Shown here: piece by piece, positions 11,907 to 24,169 of the stretch
Layout of the letters: every line of letters begins with the position of its first letter
Position numbering within the stretch: the first letter of the stretch is position 1
Assembly (NCBI RefSeq): GCF_019649055.1
Contig: NW_026570326.1
Span: 372,001 to 436,000, forward strand
DNA from: Paramacrobiotus metropolitanus
Taxonomy: Eukaryota > Tardigrada > Eutardigrada > Parachela > Macrobiotidae
Length of the DNA: 64,000 bases
Direction of reading: 5' to 3'
Made by a program: the position numbers and the translations under genes
Notes under the pieces: generated by a model
Database searches by the model: none
Seen by the model: the letters and a program-made list of their open reading frames with translations, nothing else
Told to the model about the DNA's origin: nothing

Positions 11907-14358
11907 ATGGAAGACATAATATCTTGTATCTTTAGGAATTTTGTTCTCCCTATGGGACTTGTATGCTTTACCGATCACAGAAAAGGTTTGCCGTAGTTCA
12001 GAAGTACGAGTGCAAATGTAGATAGGTCACAACATTGCTGTGTTAGTTTCGTGCATTCCGTAGTGGGTTTAGTCAACTCCTTATGCATAATAATGTTCAG
12101 TATGGTATAATGGAACTGAGTTTCACATTTTCTTTCTAGTTTCAGATTAGATCATTGGCTGCTGCCAATTCAGCCAATGATCTGTATGGTAGAACTGAAT
12201 TAAATTTTCATTGTTTTTCAGTTTCTTCTCTTCAGGGCTATGGGTGCAATAATTACGATCACAATCCTCGCGACGCAGGTTGGGCCATTCCGTGTTCAAA
12301 TAAATCAACTGCTGCGGATACGCCGATTGAGAAGACCCTTTCGGAAATCAGGGTTCTGGATTGTCCGGGTAACTGCGCCGAAGTTGTGACAGGATTTACT
12401 GACGAGCCACGGTCCCGTATGTATGGTGTTAAGGGATTTGACCCGGTACATAGTACCAAATTCGGGCACATACACGGGAACTTTCGCTGTCGTGCACTCC
12501 TAAACACGTTTTTGCATTACTTTATGACATTTTGTTGCCAAAGGATTCGTATACATAGGCGAAAAAACCGTTTTTGCGCGCAACGTCCGGTTCGGGAGTT
12601 ATAAGTGAAATAAAATTCCAAAAGTTTAATCGCGCGGAGGTGTACCAAAAGTTTCATTATGAACCGATGCTCTTGAAATTTTGCACGAAAACGCACATTA
12701 CTATGAAGATCGTTTTGGTACTGAACCAGCTTTCTACCATTTTTTTCAAATTTTAAATTAATTTTTAAAATTTTTGAAATTCATTTTAAAATTTGAAAAA
12801 AATGGTAGAAAGCTGGTTCGGTACCAAAACGATCTTCATAGTAATGTGCATTTTCGTGCAAAATTTGAGGAGCATCGGTTTATAATGAGACTTTTTGGTA
12901 CACCTCCGCGCGTTTAAACTTTTGGAATTCTATTTTCACTAATAACTCCCGAACCGGATGTTGCGCGCACAAACGGTTTTTTCGCCTATGTATACGAATC
13001 CTTTGGCTACAAAATATCATAAAGCAATGCCAAAAAGTGTTTGGGAGTGCACGACAGCGAAAGTTGCCGTGGATGTATACAAATTCGGTGCTATGTACCG
13101 GGCCAAATCCCTTAACAACTTAAGGAAATTAACGGATAGCAATCCAAACTGGCCCGTATATGCCTAAATGCGGGGGCTTGCATGAAATAAATTAAAGTTA
13201 AAAAAACGCTGTTGTTTGCTTTTTAACGAAGTTTTATTTTTAAAATAACAGGAAATAACTGTGATGTTATCCACAAAAATAAGGTACTGCACCAATATGC
13301 TGACACAGCGCACTAAACAGTGCAGAAATTAGGTTGCGGGCACAGATAAGGTGCGTTACAAAGTAATAGCTACGAGGGCGAAAAATAGTGCACAAAGTGA
13401 TTTTATATCTCATTTTATCTGACAAATCTGATTTTATCTGATTTTATCTGGCAAATCTGATTTGATATGACACATTTGATTTTATATCTGATTATCTGGA
13501 CCGCAAAATTAAAAATCGTGCCTACTTGCTAAACGTTTGCTAACTTGGCTTTTTTTTCGTAAGCATGTCCAAAAACGATAGGCCTTTGCTTGAAAAATGG
13601 CAGGTGACAGCGAACCCATGTTCTTTCATTGAACGAGGCATTCAGTGGTTCTTTCAGTCCATTGTCAAGGCTTGCGTTACTGATATGGTGCTGATTTAAA
13701 TTTTGAACTAATCCAATTTTTTTTAGAGAAGCGGATATTAAGGTCCTGCCAGGACGATACCTTCAGTGATATGCCTCTGTATGTATCAGCAAAGTCAAAA
13801 CTGAAAGCCAAATAAATAGGCAAAAGTTAATATCAGTGACCGCCACTGACCGGTGTTTCCACATGATTGTTACCAACGTTCGTGCACATTCACGAAAACT
13901 GCAGTTTTGCGTACTCCCGATTCCCGAACACTTTCGTCGTTTTATTGCATCTAAAACGGCACAGCCAAAAGGTTTTGCACATAAACAATGGTGTGAAAAC
14001 TGGAGAAACGGGCAGCTCGTTATAATACAGGAAAAAGTGCCAAAATTTTAGCTCAGTGATACAAACGACTAATTCACGTGCGACAGGCACTTAAACTGTA
14101 TTTCGTCTGTGTTAACATGCTTTTATTTTCAATGACTTCGTAATGTTTTTCAGATTTTTACACGACAAGCCGCTGGGATGTTATCGAAAGGACGACTGCA
14201 ACCCTCCTGGTCCATGTCAGCATGTTTATTGTATCTGCAACAGCCCTCTCTGTAACAACAAGACCGTACTGGAGGTCATTAAATCGGACGCAGACGCATC
14301 CGCAATAAATATCTGCCTTTTCTCGCTCTTACTTTTTCCTAGTGTCTTTAATAATTAA
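11907..14358 (+). CDS. Three-finger (Ly6/uPAR-like) protein, TFP-c
   Basis: Four exons: 11907-11985 (signal peptide), 12222-12416, 13727-13778 and 14154-14358, 176 residues. Same exon sizes and phases as TFP-b and TFP-k. Intact features are NNYDHNP, DCPGNCAEVV, SCQDD, KDDCNPPGPCQHVYCICN and a hydrophobic C-terminal tail suggesting GPI attachment. The first conserved Cys is replaced: the exon reads LQGYGC where TFP-b and TFP-k read LQCYGC, which should cost one core disulfide. Intron 2 carries a 679-bp fold-back transposon (12433-13111) absent from both paralogues. The gene may still be expressed, but the lost Cys and the insertion make decay possible. Confidence 0.7.
12433..13111. mobile_element. 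Fold-back MITE with TTAA target duplication
   Basis: A near-complete inverted repeat: it begins GGGATTTGACCCGGTACAT and ends with the matching ATGTACCGGGCCAAATCCC, with the turn near 12755. TTAA at 12429-12432 and 13112-13115 flanks it. TFP-k reads GGTGTTAACAAC at the same site (58772-58783), which is the unfilled target. A TTAA duplication is characteristic of piggyBac-type insertion, but there is no transposase here, so mobilisation would have to be in trans. A second copy lies at 53194-53824 and broken relatives near 40970-41160 and 46190-47370. Confidence 0.85.
13399..13500. repeat. GATTTTATCTG short tandem array
   Basis: Repeated variants of GATTTTATCTG and CAAATCTGATTT within intron 2 of TFP-c. 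The matching intron of TFP-k (near 59070-59103) holds a much shorter version, so the array has expanded or contracted since the duplication. Confidence 0.65.
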
Positions 14359-14773
14359 TTTAAGAATATTTGTACAAAAGATTTGTGTTTTTTTGGGAAT
14401 TTTTATTGGCAGGCCGCGGCAAAGTTATCTGCTATCACGTACAACGTTAGAAAATTTCAATGGTGTAGAAGGTATTGTTTTATGTCGAAAGAAAGGAATT
14501 TTATGTCGAAAGGACGCGTTTGCGCTCTCGATTAATAACGTGCTCGTCGCGGAGGGTGGTCTGGTGTCGAAATTCCTACGTCTCACACACTGGTATTGAA
14601 TTCGCCGGACGAAAACAAGAGTATCGAATGGTGAAAAAACATCGCTTTTAGACACAGCAAACGGGAAATAGAATATAGAATATAGAGGTCTAATAGAGGT
14701 CTATAGAGGTCTAATATATACATAGGTCTTGAATTGAGAGGACCTTCGCTACGCCCCGGTCGATTAAGACTGA

Positions 14774-14816
14774 CATACTAGAAAAATGCACGTTGGCGTG
14801 CATTTTTTCTAGTATG
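14774..14816. repeat. Hairpin (CATACTAGAAAAATGCACG arms)
   Basis: Arms 14774-14792 and 14797-14816 with a 4-nt loop and one extra base in the second arm. It lies in the spacer between TFP-c and the type I membrane gene, in a stretch not conserved in block 2. Confidence 0.75.
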
Positions 14817-15377
14817 CCGGAGCGCAGCAGCTTTTCGTTTTTGCGCGTTAATTAAGTTTTAACGTGCTACCAGTAGCGCTCGTAACAGTTAACATAATCA
14901 ATAATTTTAACTTAACAAGATTTTCGTAACAACCTTTCGTAAGGGACACAGAAACATTTTTGCATTGGACCTGAATTAAGAGAACCTTCGCTACGCTTCG
15001 GTCGATTATTCTTACGGTTAACAATCGCGATACCATCACAGAGTGACTAATAACTTGCGTTCTCTACTTGAAAATGCATAAGCTGAAAAAGTTCGCGACA
15101 TAGGAAAACTCGAATGCTGTAGCTAGAATATGGTTCAATGTTGCTAAGCGGATTTATTTATGGCAAGGTCATCAAAAACCAAAAGAACACAATTGCTTAC
15201 GGCTTACCTAATAAATGTTACGAGGAGTAAGTCGTGGTCCGAAAAAATTCTTTTTACGGTGACGGTTTATCAGCAGACGTAGATGTGCAAATGTAGCACG
15301 CCCTGTACTATTTATATCACGCTGGAACAGTACCATCGTCGACCACACAGCTAAAAGTTTCCAACAAGGCATTAAAA

Positions 15378-16599
15378 ATGATGACACCGCCAGTGATCCA
15401 CCGAATTCCATGCATCGCATTATCTGTATTAGCGTTAGCAGTGCCAATCCACGGAGGCCGTGAACAAGCCATTGCCTCCGGACTGCCGTTAATATCCATC
15501 ACCAACTGGCACGGGGAAGGGTACGGTGATTTACAGATTCGGGGCGATAAAAGTGAATACACAACAGTACCCAGCCATTACTGCTACATGAGCCAGCGGA
15601 ATGACCTTTGGGTATTACAGATGATCGGGTGTTGGTGGTCGGTACGCGGGATTCGATGACAGTTATTGCGCTTTCGTGGTCAAACACGAGCGCAGCGTCC
15701 CCAAAGTGGGCTCCTTGACGTTGTGTCGGTGTGATCAGATCCTGTACAATGCCAGATCCCCAAAGTTCCTATAGCGGACCCCTCCTCAACCGTGGCAGGC
15801 CACGGATTCCAACTGTTCTCCGTCAAAGACGGATGGGTGGATACGACGCTGGAGTACATTGAAAGTGAGGTCTGTGCTCCGGGTCCGTGCTGTTACGAGA
15901 ACGTGACAAAAACTCCGGATTTTCCACCTGGATTCGTTCCGAATTACAGGAAGAGCGCAACAACAGGTAATGTTTTTTTGCTGTTGCGATCTTGCTGAAG
16001 ATTTGTTCTGTTCCTTGCTATAATACGTTACAGCGGTTTGACTACCACTTTAATTTTGAAGTGCTCTAATTTTCTGAAGTGATGAGTTAGCCAGTACTTA
16101 GCTATTCTTGCACATAGCAAGCACAGCTGAAAACGTCAGCGCCGTTTTTCTGCAAAATTCGCAGCGAATGTAGCAGCGCCCATGCAATTGTTAGATTCCG
16201 TTAACTTCAGTTTTGTGTTTAAGGAACGACATTGTCCACGACGACAACCACAACAAGTCAAGAATCTGTGGACGAACAAAGTAAGTCTTAAATTCCTGCA
16301 ATTCAACTATTCTGTATCTTTATACATACTTCACAACACGTTGATTCTTAATTCGTAATTGGTGTTTCCAGAACAAGGACTGAGCACCGGAATTATTGTT
16401 GCCATTGCCGTTGGTGGTGGAGTAGGTAACTTCTACATAAACCGATGTACACTATAGTGCTTGTGTGATCAATTGTTTTTCTGCTTAGCTTGCCTGTATA
16501 TGCTGTGGAGCTGGGATCTATTACTACTACCGACGTCGAAATTTAAGCCAACCAAAAAAGAGGCCGACTTCAGCCAAAACCGAAAAAGAAAACGCCTAA
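15378..16599 (+). pseudogene. Type I membrane protein with Thr-rich stalk, copy 1 (frames broken)
   Basis: Same gene as 61208-62460, where the architecture is described. Exon ends here are 15966, 16224-16280, 16372-16421 and 16489 onward. Relative to copy 2 the sequence lacks one G in the GCGGGG run near 15650, differs by several bases near 15760-15815, and has one extra A in the run near 16550, which moves the stop forward to 16597-16599. Because almost all differences are single homopolymer bases, sequencing or consensus error is at least as likely as true loss. I label it a pseudogene only because the reading frame as given is not continuous. Confidence 0.5.
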
Positions 16600-17172
16600 A
16601 CCGAATGCAATTGCGTGTCGATAAAAAACTTAGACTTGCTCGCAAAAAGTAGACAGCTATTTTACACTGCTGTCCTTCAAATTTTCTGTAATTTTAGCTT
16701 TTTTTCAAGTTCTACATCACCATTTTATTTATCTGCAATACTTATAATTGCGACAAAACATTAACCGACAAAACGAAAAATAAACCTCTTTTGGCGTATT
16801 GTACTTGTGTTTAGCAATAGCAGTTCTACTGCACGGTCCGCCCTTGACTTACAACTTATCACTGAAAGGAGAGCGTATTAAAGCTGTTCTATAATATAAT
16901 TTTTTAAAAGTCTTCGCGGCAAAAATTAACGGCTCAGAAAGAAATGGAGTCCTTACAAGACGTACACTGTAATAGCCCGATGAGAGCAGGACGAGCCTTG
17001 TCGTTAGGTGTCCGTGTCCTTTCATTTTAGCGTTCCTAAGCAACACGTCGGTCAAAGAGGTTAAAAGTCCAACAGGCCGATCAGTTTTGATGCCACCAAA
17101 TCCGTTCACTGTACACTTGACTGTACCGTTTACTGTCCGCTCCGTGTTGCGAAGCGGGCCTAAAATATTTTC

Positions 17173-17728
17173 TTAATTTTGTAAGAATACAGTCAAGAAA
17201 TAATCCACTTCCTGCGTATCGGTATGGAGGACTTTGCTAGCGGTTGAATGCAACGTCAACCGTAACGACTGCCAGTGCAAGGTTTGATTATGACAATATA
17301 ACGCTAAATGCAAAATATACCGATTAATTAACATGTTATCCTACTGGTAACTATCCGACGGTTTTGGCACCACCCTTAAAGTGTCCAAAAGATGTACCGC
17401 AGAATTTATCCTGTTTGCGAAAAGTAAGGTTGGAGCGTTGTGAATAGTAAAGTGTTCTTGGAAAGCCGCGTACGTATCGCTGACGATCCGGTCCATTTTG
17501 CTCATGCAGTGAATATCAGCATTCAGGAACGCGAACTAATAATTATTATTCGTTAAGATGTCGAAGTGCTGCAATATGTTTGACCAAATCCTTGCAGTGT
17601 TACCCTGAAAAGCTTCACAACCCGTTTTAGTATTTCGTTCGAAGACAAGGAAACGGCTCTGTCGTACAAGAAATTATAAATAGAATTTTGGTAGGTTGCG
17701 TGCCCCAACAGTTGGCACCGAATCCCAT
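17173..17728 (-). pseudogene. Unknown small minus-strand gene, copy 1 (frame broken)
   Basis: Counterpart of 63012-63568. Exon positions are 17604-17728, 17374-17535 and 17173-17268. The first exon has CCC instead of CCCC after the start codon on the plus strand, so the frame is lost after ATGGGA. Exons 2 and 3 are unchanged. One-base homopolymer loss is the only lesion seen. Confidence 0.35.
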
Positions 17729-18224
17729 TTAACGCGCCCAGTTAATCTGCTGCACGGAAGAGAAATGTCTTATTATACAGTTACACTGTGCCAGATCGTC
17801 GCACGCTACCGTGCGAAGCTGAAAGAATGATGCGGTTCTTTCGTGACAGATAGGAGGCAGATTCTGTTCATCTCTTGCTGCGCCATTGCATTTTGCCATT
17901 ATCAGTGTTTCCTGCGTACTGATATGACACGTTTCCGTTTTGGTAAGCTTTCATTAGCCACATCAGGCCAATGAGGCTGTACCGAAAGCAGAAAGTCTCA
18001 TGTAAATTCTGCACTTCTACTGAACCACCTGGACGCATTAGTGAAACTAGAACGAGAAAAGCAAGAGCAAAACGTCGCGATCATGATGACTATGACAAAA
18101 TTAATCTGTTATTGTGCTTTTATAAATGCATGCATAGTATTTATTGTACGTATCCTTACTCGCATTCAATTCAGCAGGGTATAATTATATTGCATATTAA
18201 AGTAAGTATGCATTGTGCACATGC

Positions 18225-18345
18225 TGTAATTTGAAGTAATACTCGTACACATTATAATAATTGTAATACACATGCACATTATAATCACACATTACTCGTA
18301 CACATTATTATTAAGTATTATTATTATTCTTAAGTACAGTACATA
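18225..18345. repeat. CACATTATAAT-rich low-complexity repeat
   Basis: Several copies of (T)ACACATTATAAT and ACTCGTACACATTAT followed by an ATT/TTA run. Simple AT-rich repeat between the block 1 end and LLM-2. Confidence 0.6.
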
Positions 18346-18564
18346 TTGTAAAACACTGGTTTTGCGCGTTCCACATGTGCGATAGAAAAGGACGCTGTTG
18401 TCACGGAGTGTTAACGTTTTCAGGAAGGGCAGTTACAATACAGTACATAAATTTTGCTCAAAACCTTACATAGTTGACGTCGGGGTAGCTTTTGCGCTAT
18501 GTAAAGCAAAAGTGAAAGCTGCATTTTTGTGCTACTACTTACTTCTACGAGGTACTAATCGAGC

Positions 18565-20876
18565 ATGAATGACGCCGAAGCTCAAAAGAAGCCATCTTTG
18601 GACGGACAGCCCAACACTGGACAGGGCCGTATCTGGGCTGTACTTGTTCTTGCTTCGCTGCTAAATTTGCTCTTCGTCGTTCTTTTGGTTTATTTTGAAA
18701 CGAAGCCTTTGAAAGAACCAGTAGGTAAAGATCACAATTCGATTGTATGCATAAATACGTCTGGGCTATCAAATCCAGTATACAAGGCTGTTTGCGTGCT
18801 GCAAAACTGATAAAAAAAAATGTCGATACGGTTGCAACGAAAAGTCCTGTTGACAGTGCTTAAAACTAATTTTCCTGGTTTAATATCCTTGTTATCGCGA
18901 ACTTTTAAAACGTGGCCTGTTGTTGCGAATGGAAAAATGTTTTGAATGGCTTATATCCTTTTCATAGCACCATAGCATCTTCGGTAGGACATTTGGGTTA
19001 TCTGGTTTTGTGTTTGCAGAGCCAGTTAAGCAGTGCAGCGGAAATGTTACAGCTCCGGAAGGTAAGCGTGTTCGGCGCTCTCGTGGGGAAATATCAGTGA
19101 CACATTCCTACGTCATGACCGTCCCGTATTACCACCACAACGTTCTGATCTACCAGCAAACCAAGGGCCCGCTCAACACCAGCACCGATGGCCGCGAGAA
19201 GTACTACTACCAACCCGCTCTCATGATGAACACCGAAAAGACCCGCGTCTCCATGAATCCGTTCACGAACCGTTACGAACTCCTGCTGCCAGTTGTTCTC
19301 TGGAACGAAGCGTACGAAGACCATATTCGCCAGCAGATTATGGATCAAACCGGGAAGAACGATTTCCTTTTGAGCGTCATTCCCATGGAAGAGGTCCGGG
19401 TGAAATCGGTCCGACCGAAACCACAAATCCAGCTGGTGACACGGTGGATGGCCTTCGCCAGTCAGCCGTCGGTGGTGACGTTCCGGATTGTTTGCAAGGA
19501 CAACGAATCGTGCGTGGAACTGCTGCAGCAAATACGCAGCAGTCCACAACAGTTTGTCGGGGATTTGCGGGTCTTCTACAGTCTGGAGAGCCAAGGCAGC
19601 ACCGGCAAGCGTATGACCGTCACCGCGGAGCACGTACAGCACAGCTCGATGTACGCCGCCATCAACCAGAAACTCCCCAATAAAGACCCGATTTATTTGA
19701 CATCGGACGATGCGAATACGCTGCAGCGGGAGATTATGAACAACGTCCAGGCCACCGAAGTGGAAGACGAGGATTTCGTCAGCGATGCCAGCCAACCCAC
19801 CTTGATGGGCTTGATCAACGAAGCGCTGGGGCTGGCGACCCGCAGTTCCAAAGATTTCGAAGAGCACATGTGGGATTCAGTGTTTTGGAACGATGACAAT
19901 GCACGCCCGGATAAGGTCACCAAACGGCTGAACGATGTCGCGCGGAAGCTGGATGCGCAGTCGCGATCCAAATTGCGGACCGAGCAGGAGAAAACCCAAA
20001 AGTTTGGCGTGCAAGCTGACATCAGCGGGTCGTACAAAAAGGTCACCGTCGAAGCGGGCGCGAATTTCGGGCAGGAAGCGGTCGAGCTTACTAATAAAGA
20101 AAAAGAGGAATTGAAGAGGGCGGTCGAAGAATCGAAAGGCAAGTCCGTGGTCGAGGAGAATTATTCGTCCCGAAGGCGATGGAGTTAAAGCGTATTAACA
20201 ACGGTAAAACGAGCATCGCATAAAAGCAATCATTTCAAATACATTGGCAGAGTATGGCTTTCATCATAGGAAATATTCGATCTGGCGCAGCATTAACCAC
20301 CACCATCGTTCGCGTCTCCAAAGCCAAATCGCAAATAAGCGATATTATAAAGATCATTGATTTACACGGGAGAACGCGACAGCAGACCAGATCTTCGTGG
20401 CCGCGGACCGTCAGCCGGAAGTCTTTCACGTGCGCGCCAAAGAAAGCTTTATCTTGTTCACGCGTGAAGAAGCCATCGAAATTTGCCGACAGTACAGCGC
20501 GAAGCTGGCCTCCGTGGCGCAGGTGGAACGCGCCTGGGTGGAAGGAGCCGACTGGTGCTCGGCGGGCCATGCGGACGATAACCGTGTGGCCTATCCGGCG
20601 CATGTCTGCTACACGTACGCTAAGAGCTTCGACGGTAGCACGTTGCTGCCGCTACAAGAACGCTCGGCGTCGTGCAACGACGAAGAAGCCCATAAGAAAT
20701 CTTTCGTCTATCAGACTAATACGAAAGACGAAGATGGCGGGTACAAGGAGTCCTGGCGCTTTGGTGTAAACTGCTGGGGTTTGAAACCCAATTCAAAAGT
20801 AAACGTACAGCATGGCGGCAGGATGCTGCAGGTGTGGTACTTTAACTCAACCCACTACAGCCAGTTCCGCGCTTGA
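18565..20876 (+). CDS. Type II membrane protein with C-terminal Link-like domain, LLM-2
   Basis: Exons 18565-18724, 19020-20203 and 20270-20876; the last intron is only 66 bp and phase 1. Residues about 22-44 are the membrane segment (AVLVLASLLNLLFVVLLVYF). There is no separate stalk exon. The ectodomain has the pair CKDNESC, the module (AEHVQ...MYAAINQKL...FWNDDNARPDK) and the Link-like end (EVFHVRAKES, GADWCSAGH, AYPAHVC, NCWGLKP). Two frame breaks are visible against the family: one base short near 20159-20163 (before FVPK-type residues) and one near 20368-20371 in a GGG run. Without them the product would be about 650 residues. Either consensus errors or a young pseudogene. Confidence 0.65.
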
Positions 20877-21684
20877 CAGCGATAGAAACCCCATAATACT
20901 CAGTAACGAAAAATCACCGGGTCGACGGTGTGTTATGTCTGTGAACATTCATCGTAGAAATCAAGACGCACCACGAATGACCAGTGTTCGATCTTTCAAT
21001 AGCATATCTGACTTAGCTAGGTTTGAACTTTGCATCCGAAAGAATATACGACTTCCAAAGAAGTTACAGAGATGTTAGTTCTTACGCAAAGGTAAATAAC
21101 AAACCGATAGCCGGGGCAGTTTGTGCATTCGTATATTATTGCAAAAACGAGAGTTAAAGAGCAACTGAAGGGGATCGATCCAGAAGAAGGCGTAACATCG
21201 TTCCACAGCAAATACAAGTACGATTATTGACCGTAACTCAATCAAATCCTTCAAACATCTACTTTGCAGAGGCGTAGAGGCTTCAGGTTCAAGGGGTGTT
21301 TGTCAAGTATCAAAATCTGCCAATGAGTAAGAATTACCCCGGTACCGTAACATGCACGGCTACTTGCATGTGGTGTCTCCGATTTCTAGCCTTGAAAAGA
21401 ACTGAAAAGAGAGAAGACGATTTGTGAGAACCTGGCATGCGATGTGAAATCGATTAGCTGAAGCTCATCCCGAAAGTCTGTTTCCACGGTGAGTGCAACA
21501 ACTCAGCAAAAGATTGTGATGTTACCAGTATGTGTACGTACGTACCTGTACTAAACCAAGTAAAATTTCGCTTTAAGGCTTTAACCAACATTTTGTTGCG
21601 CCATTACGTAAGTACTACTCCTTACTATTTGAGCTGTACTTATCAGAAGGGACGCTGTAGTAAAATAATAACATCAGAAGAATA
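20877..21684. other. Spacer between LLM-2 and LLM-3
   Basis: No exon supported. Short frames lack family similarity. It presumably contains the LLM-2 3' UTR and the LLM-3 promoter; I see no clear core promoter motif. Confidence 0.35.
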
Positions 21685-24169
21685 ATGAGTAACACAGAAA
21701 ATCCAAAAGTCGTATTTCCTAAAGTGTACATTGCTCTTGCCATAGCTTTAACTTTAAATGGAATACTTTTACCCCTTGTAATAATCGCAGGAACAAAAGG
21801 GTTCAGGAGTCAACCTACCACAAAAGGTTAGTCCTTTTCTAATCTGGAGGTACTGACTAGCTTTGTCAGCGGTCAAAAGTAAATGTTGTTGTTCTTCTGA
21901 ACTCTTACTGTATTGAACGTAATCCTTTTTTTGTAGATGCGGCCCAATCCCACCGTGGGACTGCGCAATCCCAGTGCCCGAGCCCACAGCAAAACCAAAG
22001 CTTACGCGGTACGTGCATAATATAAAGTGTGTGTTGACTGTTTAGGATAAATTATAGGATCGCTTTCCGCCACAATATTGGCCAAAGCGCCATGGAGCAT
22101 TCTGTGTTCACAAAAACTGGGAGAGCCAGCGCAACGTATGTTACCCATAAATCGCTTCTTTGAGCGAAGACTTTAATTTATACCGTTTATAATTGGTGAC
22201 TCAAGTGTGCGTCAGGATGGTCAGTTAAGTGCTACTCAGCCTGACTAATATCCTGGCAATTCAGAAGAAAGAGAACGATTTCCTAATACGTACAACTTCG
22301 AGCATACATAATCCTTAATTATCCAGTTATTAAAATTCGCTTTGCCTAATGGTGATAATTGGTTTTTCCTCAGCGGGCGCGTCTGGAAATGCTGTCGCAG
22401 CATCGGGCAACACGACCGGAAGCACTCTATCTGCCCTCACGTGGGGTCGCTACGAAGTGGTCCATTCCTACGTGATGGTGGTCAACTACTCGCACCACAA
22501 CATCCTGATTTTCCAGCAGAATAACAACACCAAGAACGACTCCACCTTCGTGTACTACTATTACCAACCAGCTCTTTTCTTGGACCTACCTAAACTCGGC
22601 GTTATCAACAACCCCTTCACCCAGAAATACGAGCTGCATCTCTGGGTTCTGATGTGGAATCAGGCGTACGAAGAGCACATCCGTCGGAAGATCCGCGAAC
22701 AAGCCCCTACCACGAACTTCGTTCTGAGCATTCTCCCGATTGAGAGTATCCGTGTCAAACCGGGCGGACTAGCCAAGCAGTATCAATTTGTGGACCGCTG
22801 GATATCCTACACATCGCAACCGCACTACGTCATCTTCCGGATAATCTGCCCGAATAACGAGACTTGCACGGAGACCGCGCAGAGGATCCGCGAAGCACCG
22901 GGTGCGTTTATTTGGGATCTTCGGGTTCAGTACAGTCTGGAAGGGCAGAGCAGTGTGGGAAAATCAATCGCTGTACGAGCCGAGCATGTCCAGCAGACGT
23001 CGCTCTATGCCGCCATCAATCAGAAGCTTCCGCAGAAGAGTCCGGTGTACCTGACTGCGGCCGATGCCAATAAACTCTCCACGGAGATCGCCAACAACAT
23101 TCAAGGCGTGGAGATCGAAGATGAGGACTACATCGCCGAACAGAACGCGCCCACCTTGATGGCGCTGATCAACAAAGCCCTGCAGTTTGTCTCCAATAAC
23201 ACCAAGAACTTCGACAATGCCACGTGGAATTCGGTGTTCTGGTCCGATGACAACACGCGCCCCGATAAGGTCACCCAGGATGCCAACGAACTGTACTCCC
23301 AACTGGACTCCACTTCGAAGTCAAAATTCAAGCAGGAAGTTGCCAGCTCCAGCACCGAGGGATTCAACTTCAAAGTAGGCGCAACCTTTAGCGGAAAAGA
23401 TTCGTCGGGCAGTGGTTCCGTGGGTGCCAATTCCGAAAACACCCAGTCAGCATTAAGTGAAAAAGAAGTGGACAAACTGAACAAACTGCTGAAGGAAGCC
23501 AAGACCAAGAGCGAATGGCAGGGAGAGAAGTTCGTCCCGAAACCAATTGAGGTCAAACGCATGAACACCGGGAATATCAAAGTCGGAACGCAACTATCGA
23601 CGACACAGTTACGGGTGAAAGTCTCGACGTCCATATTGACTGACTCGATCAAGCTGGTGGATATCGAGCCGGGTGAAGTCAGCAACATCTTTACGACAAA
23701 ACCAGCCGGCAAGGAAGTTTTCCTGGTGAAAGCTCAGAACGATTTCACCCGTTATAACAAGACGGAGGCCGCCAGTGTGTGTAAAACCCTGAACGCTGTA
23801 CTTGCTAGTGTCGAGCAGATGCATGACGCGTACGCTGCCGGCGGAGAATGGTGCTTCACCGGGCATACGAGTACGACAAATGTAGCGGCGTATCCGGGGA
23901 CTGTCTGCCATAATTACTACAAGACTATACGAAATAACGCGACTGTTTACCTCTTGCGGACGGTCGTCTGTGATGAGATGGCGCAATACAGAAAGACATT
24001 CCTCTACAAGACCGTGGGAACACAAGGATCGGTCAGTGTGGACGCGATGCGCTTTGGGGCCAACTGCTGGGGCTTACGGCCGGCGCGGGGAGAAAAACTA
24101 AAATATAAAAGCGATGCACTAACAGTAATGCCGTTCAATAAGACACATTATAGCCAATTTTATGATTAG
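21685..24169 (+). CDS. Type II membrane protein with C-terminal Link-like domain, LLM-3
   Basis: Three exons: 21685-21826, 21937-22008 and 22374-24169, 669 residues, frame intact from start to stop. Membrane segment at about 13-37 (YIALAIALTLNGILLPLVII); the 72-nt stalk exon matches those of LLM-1 and LLM-5 in size and phase. Ectodomain: RYEVVHSYV start, pair CPNNETC, module at about 274-368 (AEHVQQTSLYAAINQKL to DDNTRPDK), then a Gly/Ser-rich stretch, and a Link-like domain from about 518 (EVFLVK, EAASVCKTL, LASVEQMHDA, GGEWCFTGH, YPGTVC, FGANCWGLRP). Five Cys lie in that domain at about 541, 565, 583, 604 and 636. The intron before the Link-like part in LLM-1, -4 and -5 is absent. This is the cleanest reference for the family. 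A poly(A) signal (AATAAA) follows near 24246. Confidence 0.85.

Larger units (their letters stand above)
8158..18165. repeat. Segmental duplication, block 1 (partner 55034-64000)
   Basis: From about 8158 the sequence is colinear with 55034 onwards through LLM-1/LLM-5, TFP-c/TFP-k, the type I membrane gene pair and the unknown minus-strand gene. The part up to about 15365 shows ordinary substitutions, indels and a 0.7-kb fold-back insertion in block 1 only. From about 15366 to 18165 the two copies are almost identical, differing mostly by single bases in homopolymer runs. The right end of the partner is cut by the window edge. Confidence 0.85.

Noticed and set aside
19094-19867. Long minus-strand open frame of 257 codons
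   Set aside because: It lies antisense to the LLM-2 ectodomain exon, whose family support is strong; GC-rich coding exons often leave open antisense frames.
23128-23712. Minus-strand open frame of 194 codons, with another at 23609-24025
   Set aside because: Both are antisense to the large LLM-3 exon and show no conserved counterpart in the other LLM copies.
18565-24169. LLM-2 and LLM-3 as one fused gene
   Set aside because: LLM-2 ends in its own Link-like domain and stop, and LLM-3 begins with its own ATG and membrane segment about 800 bp later.
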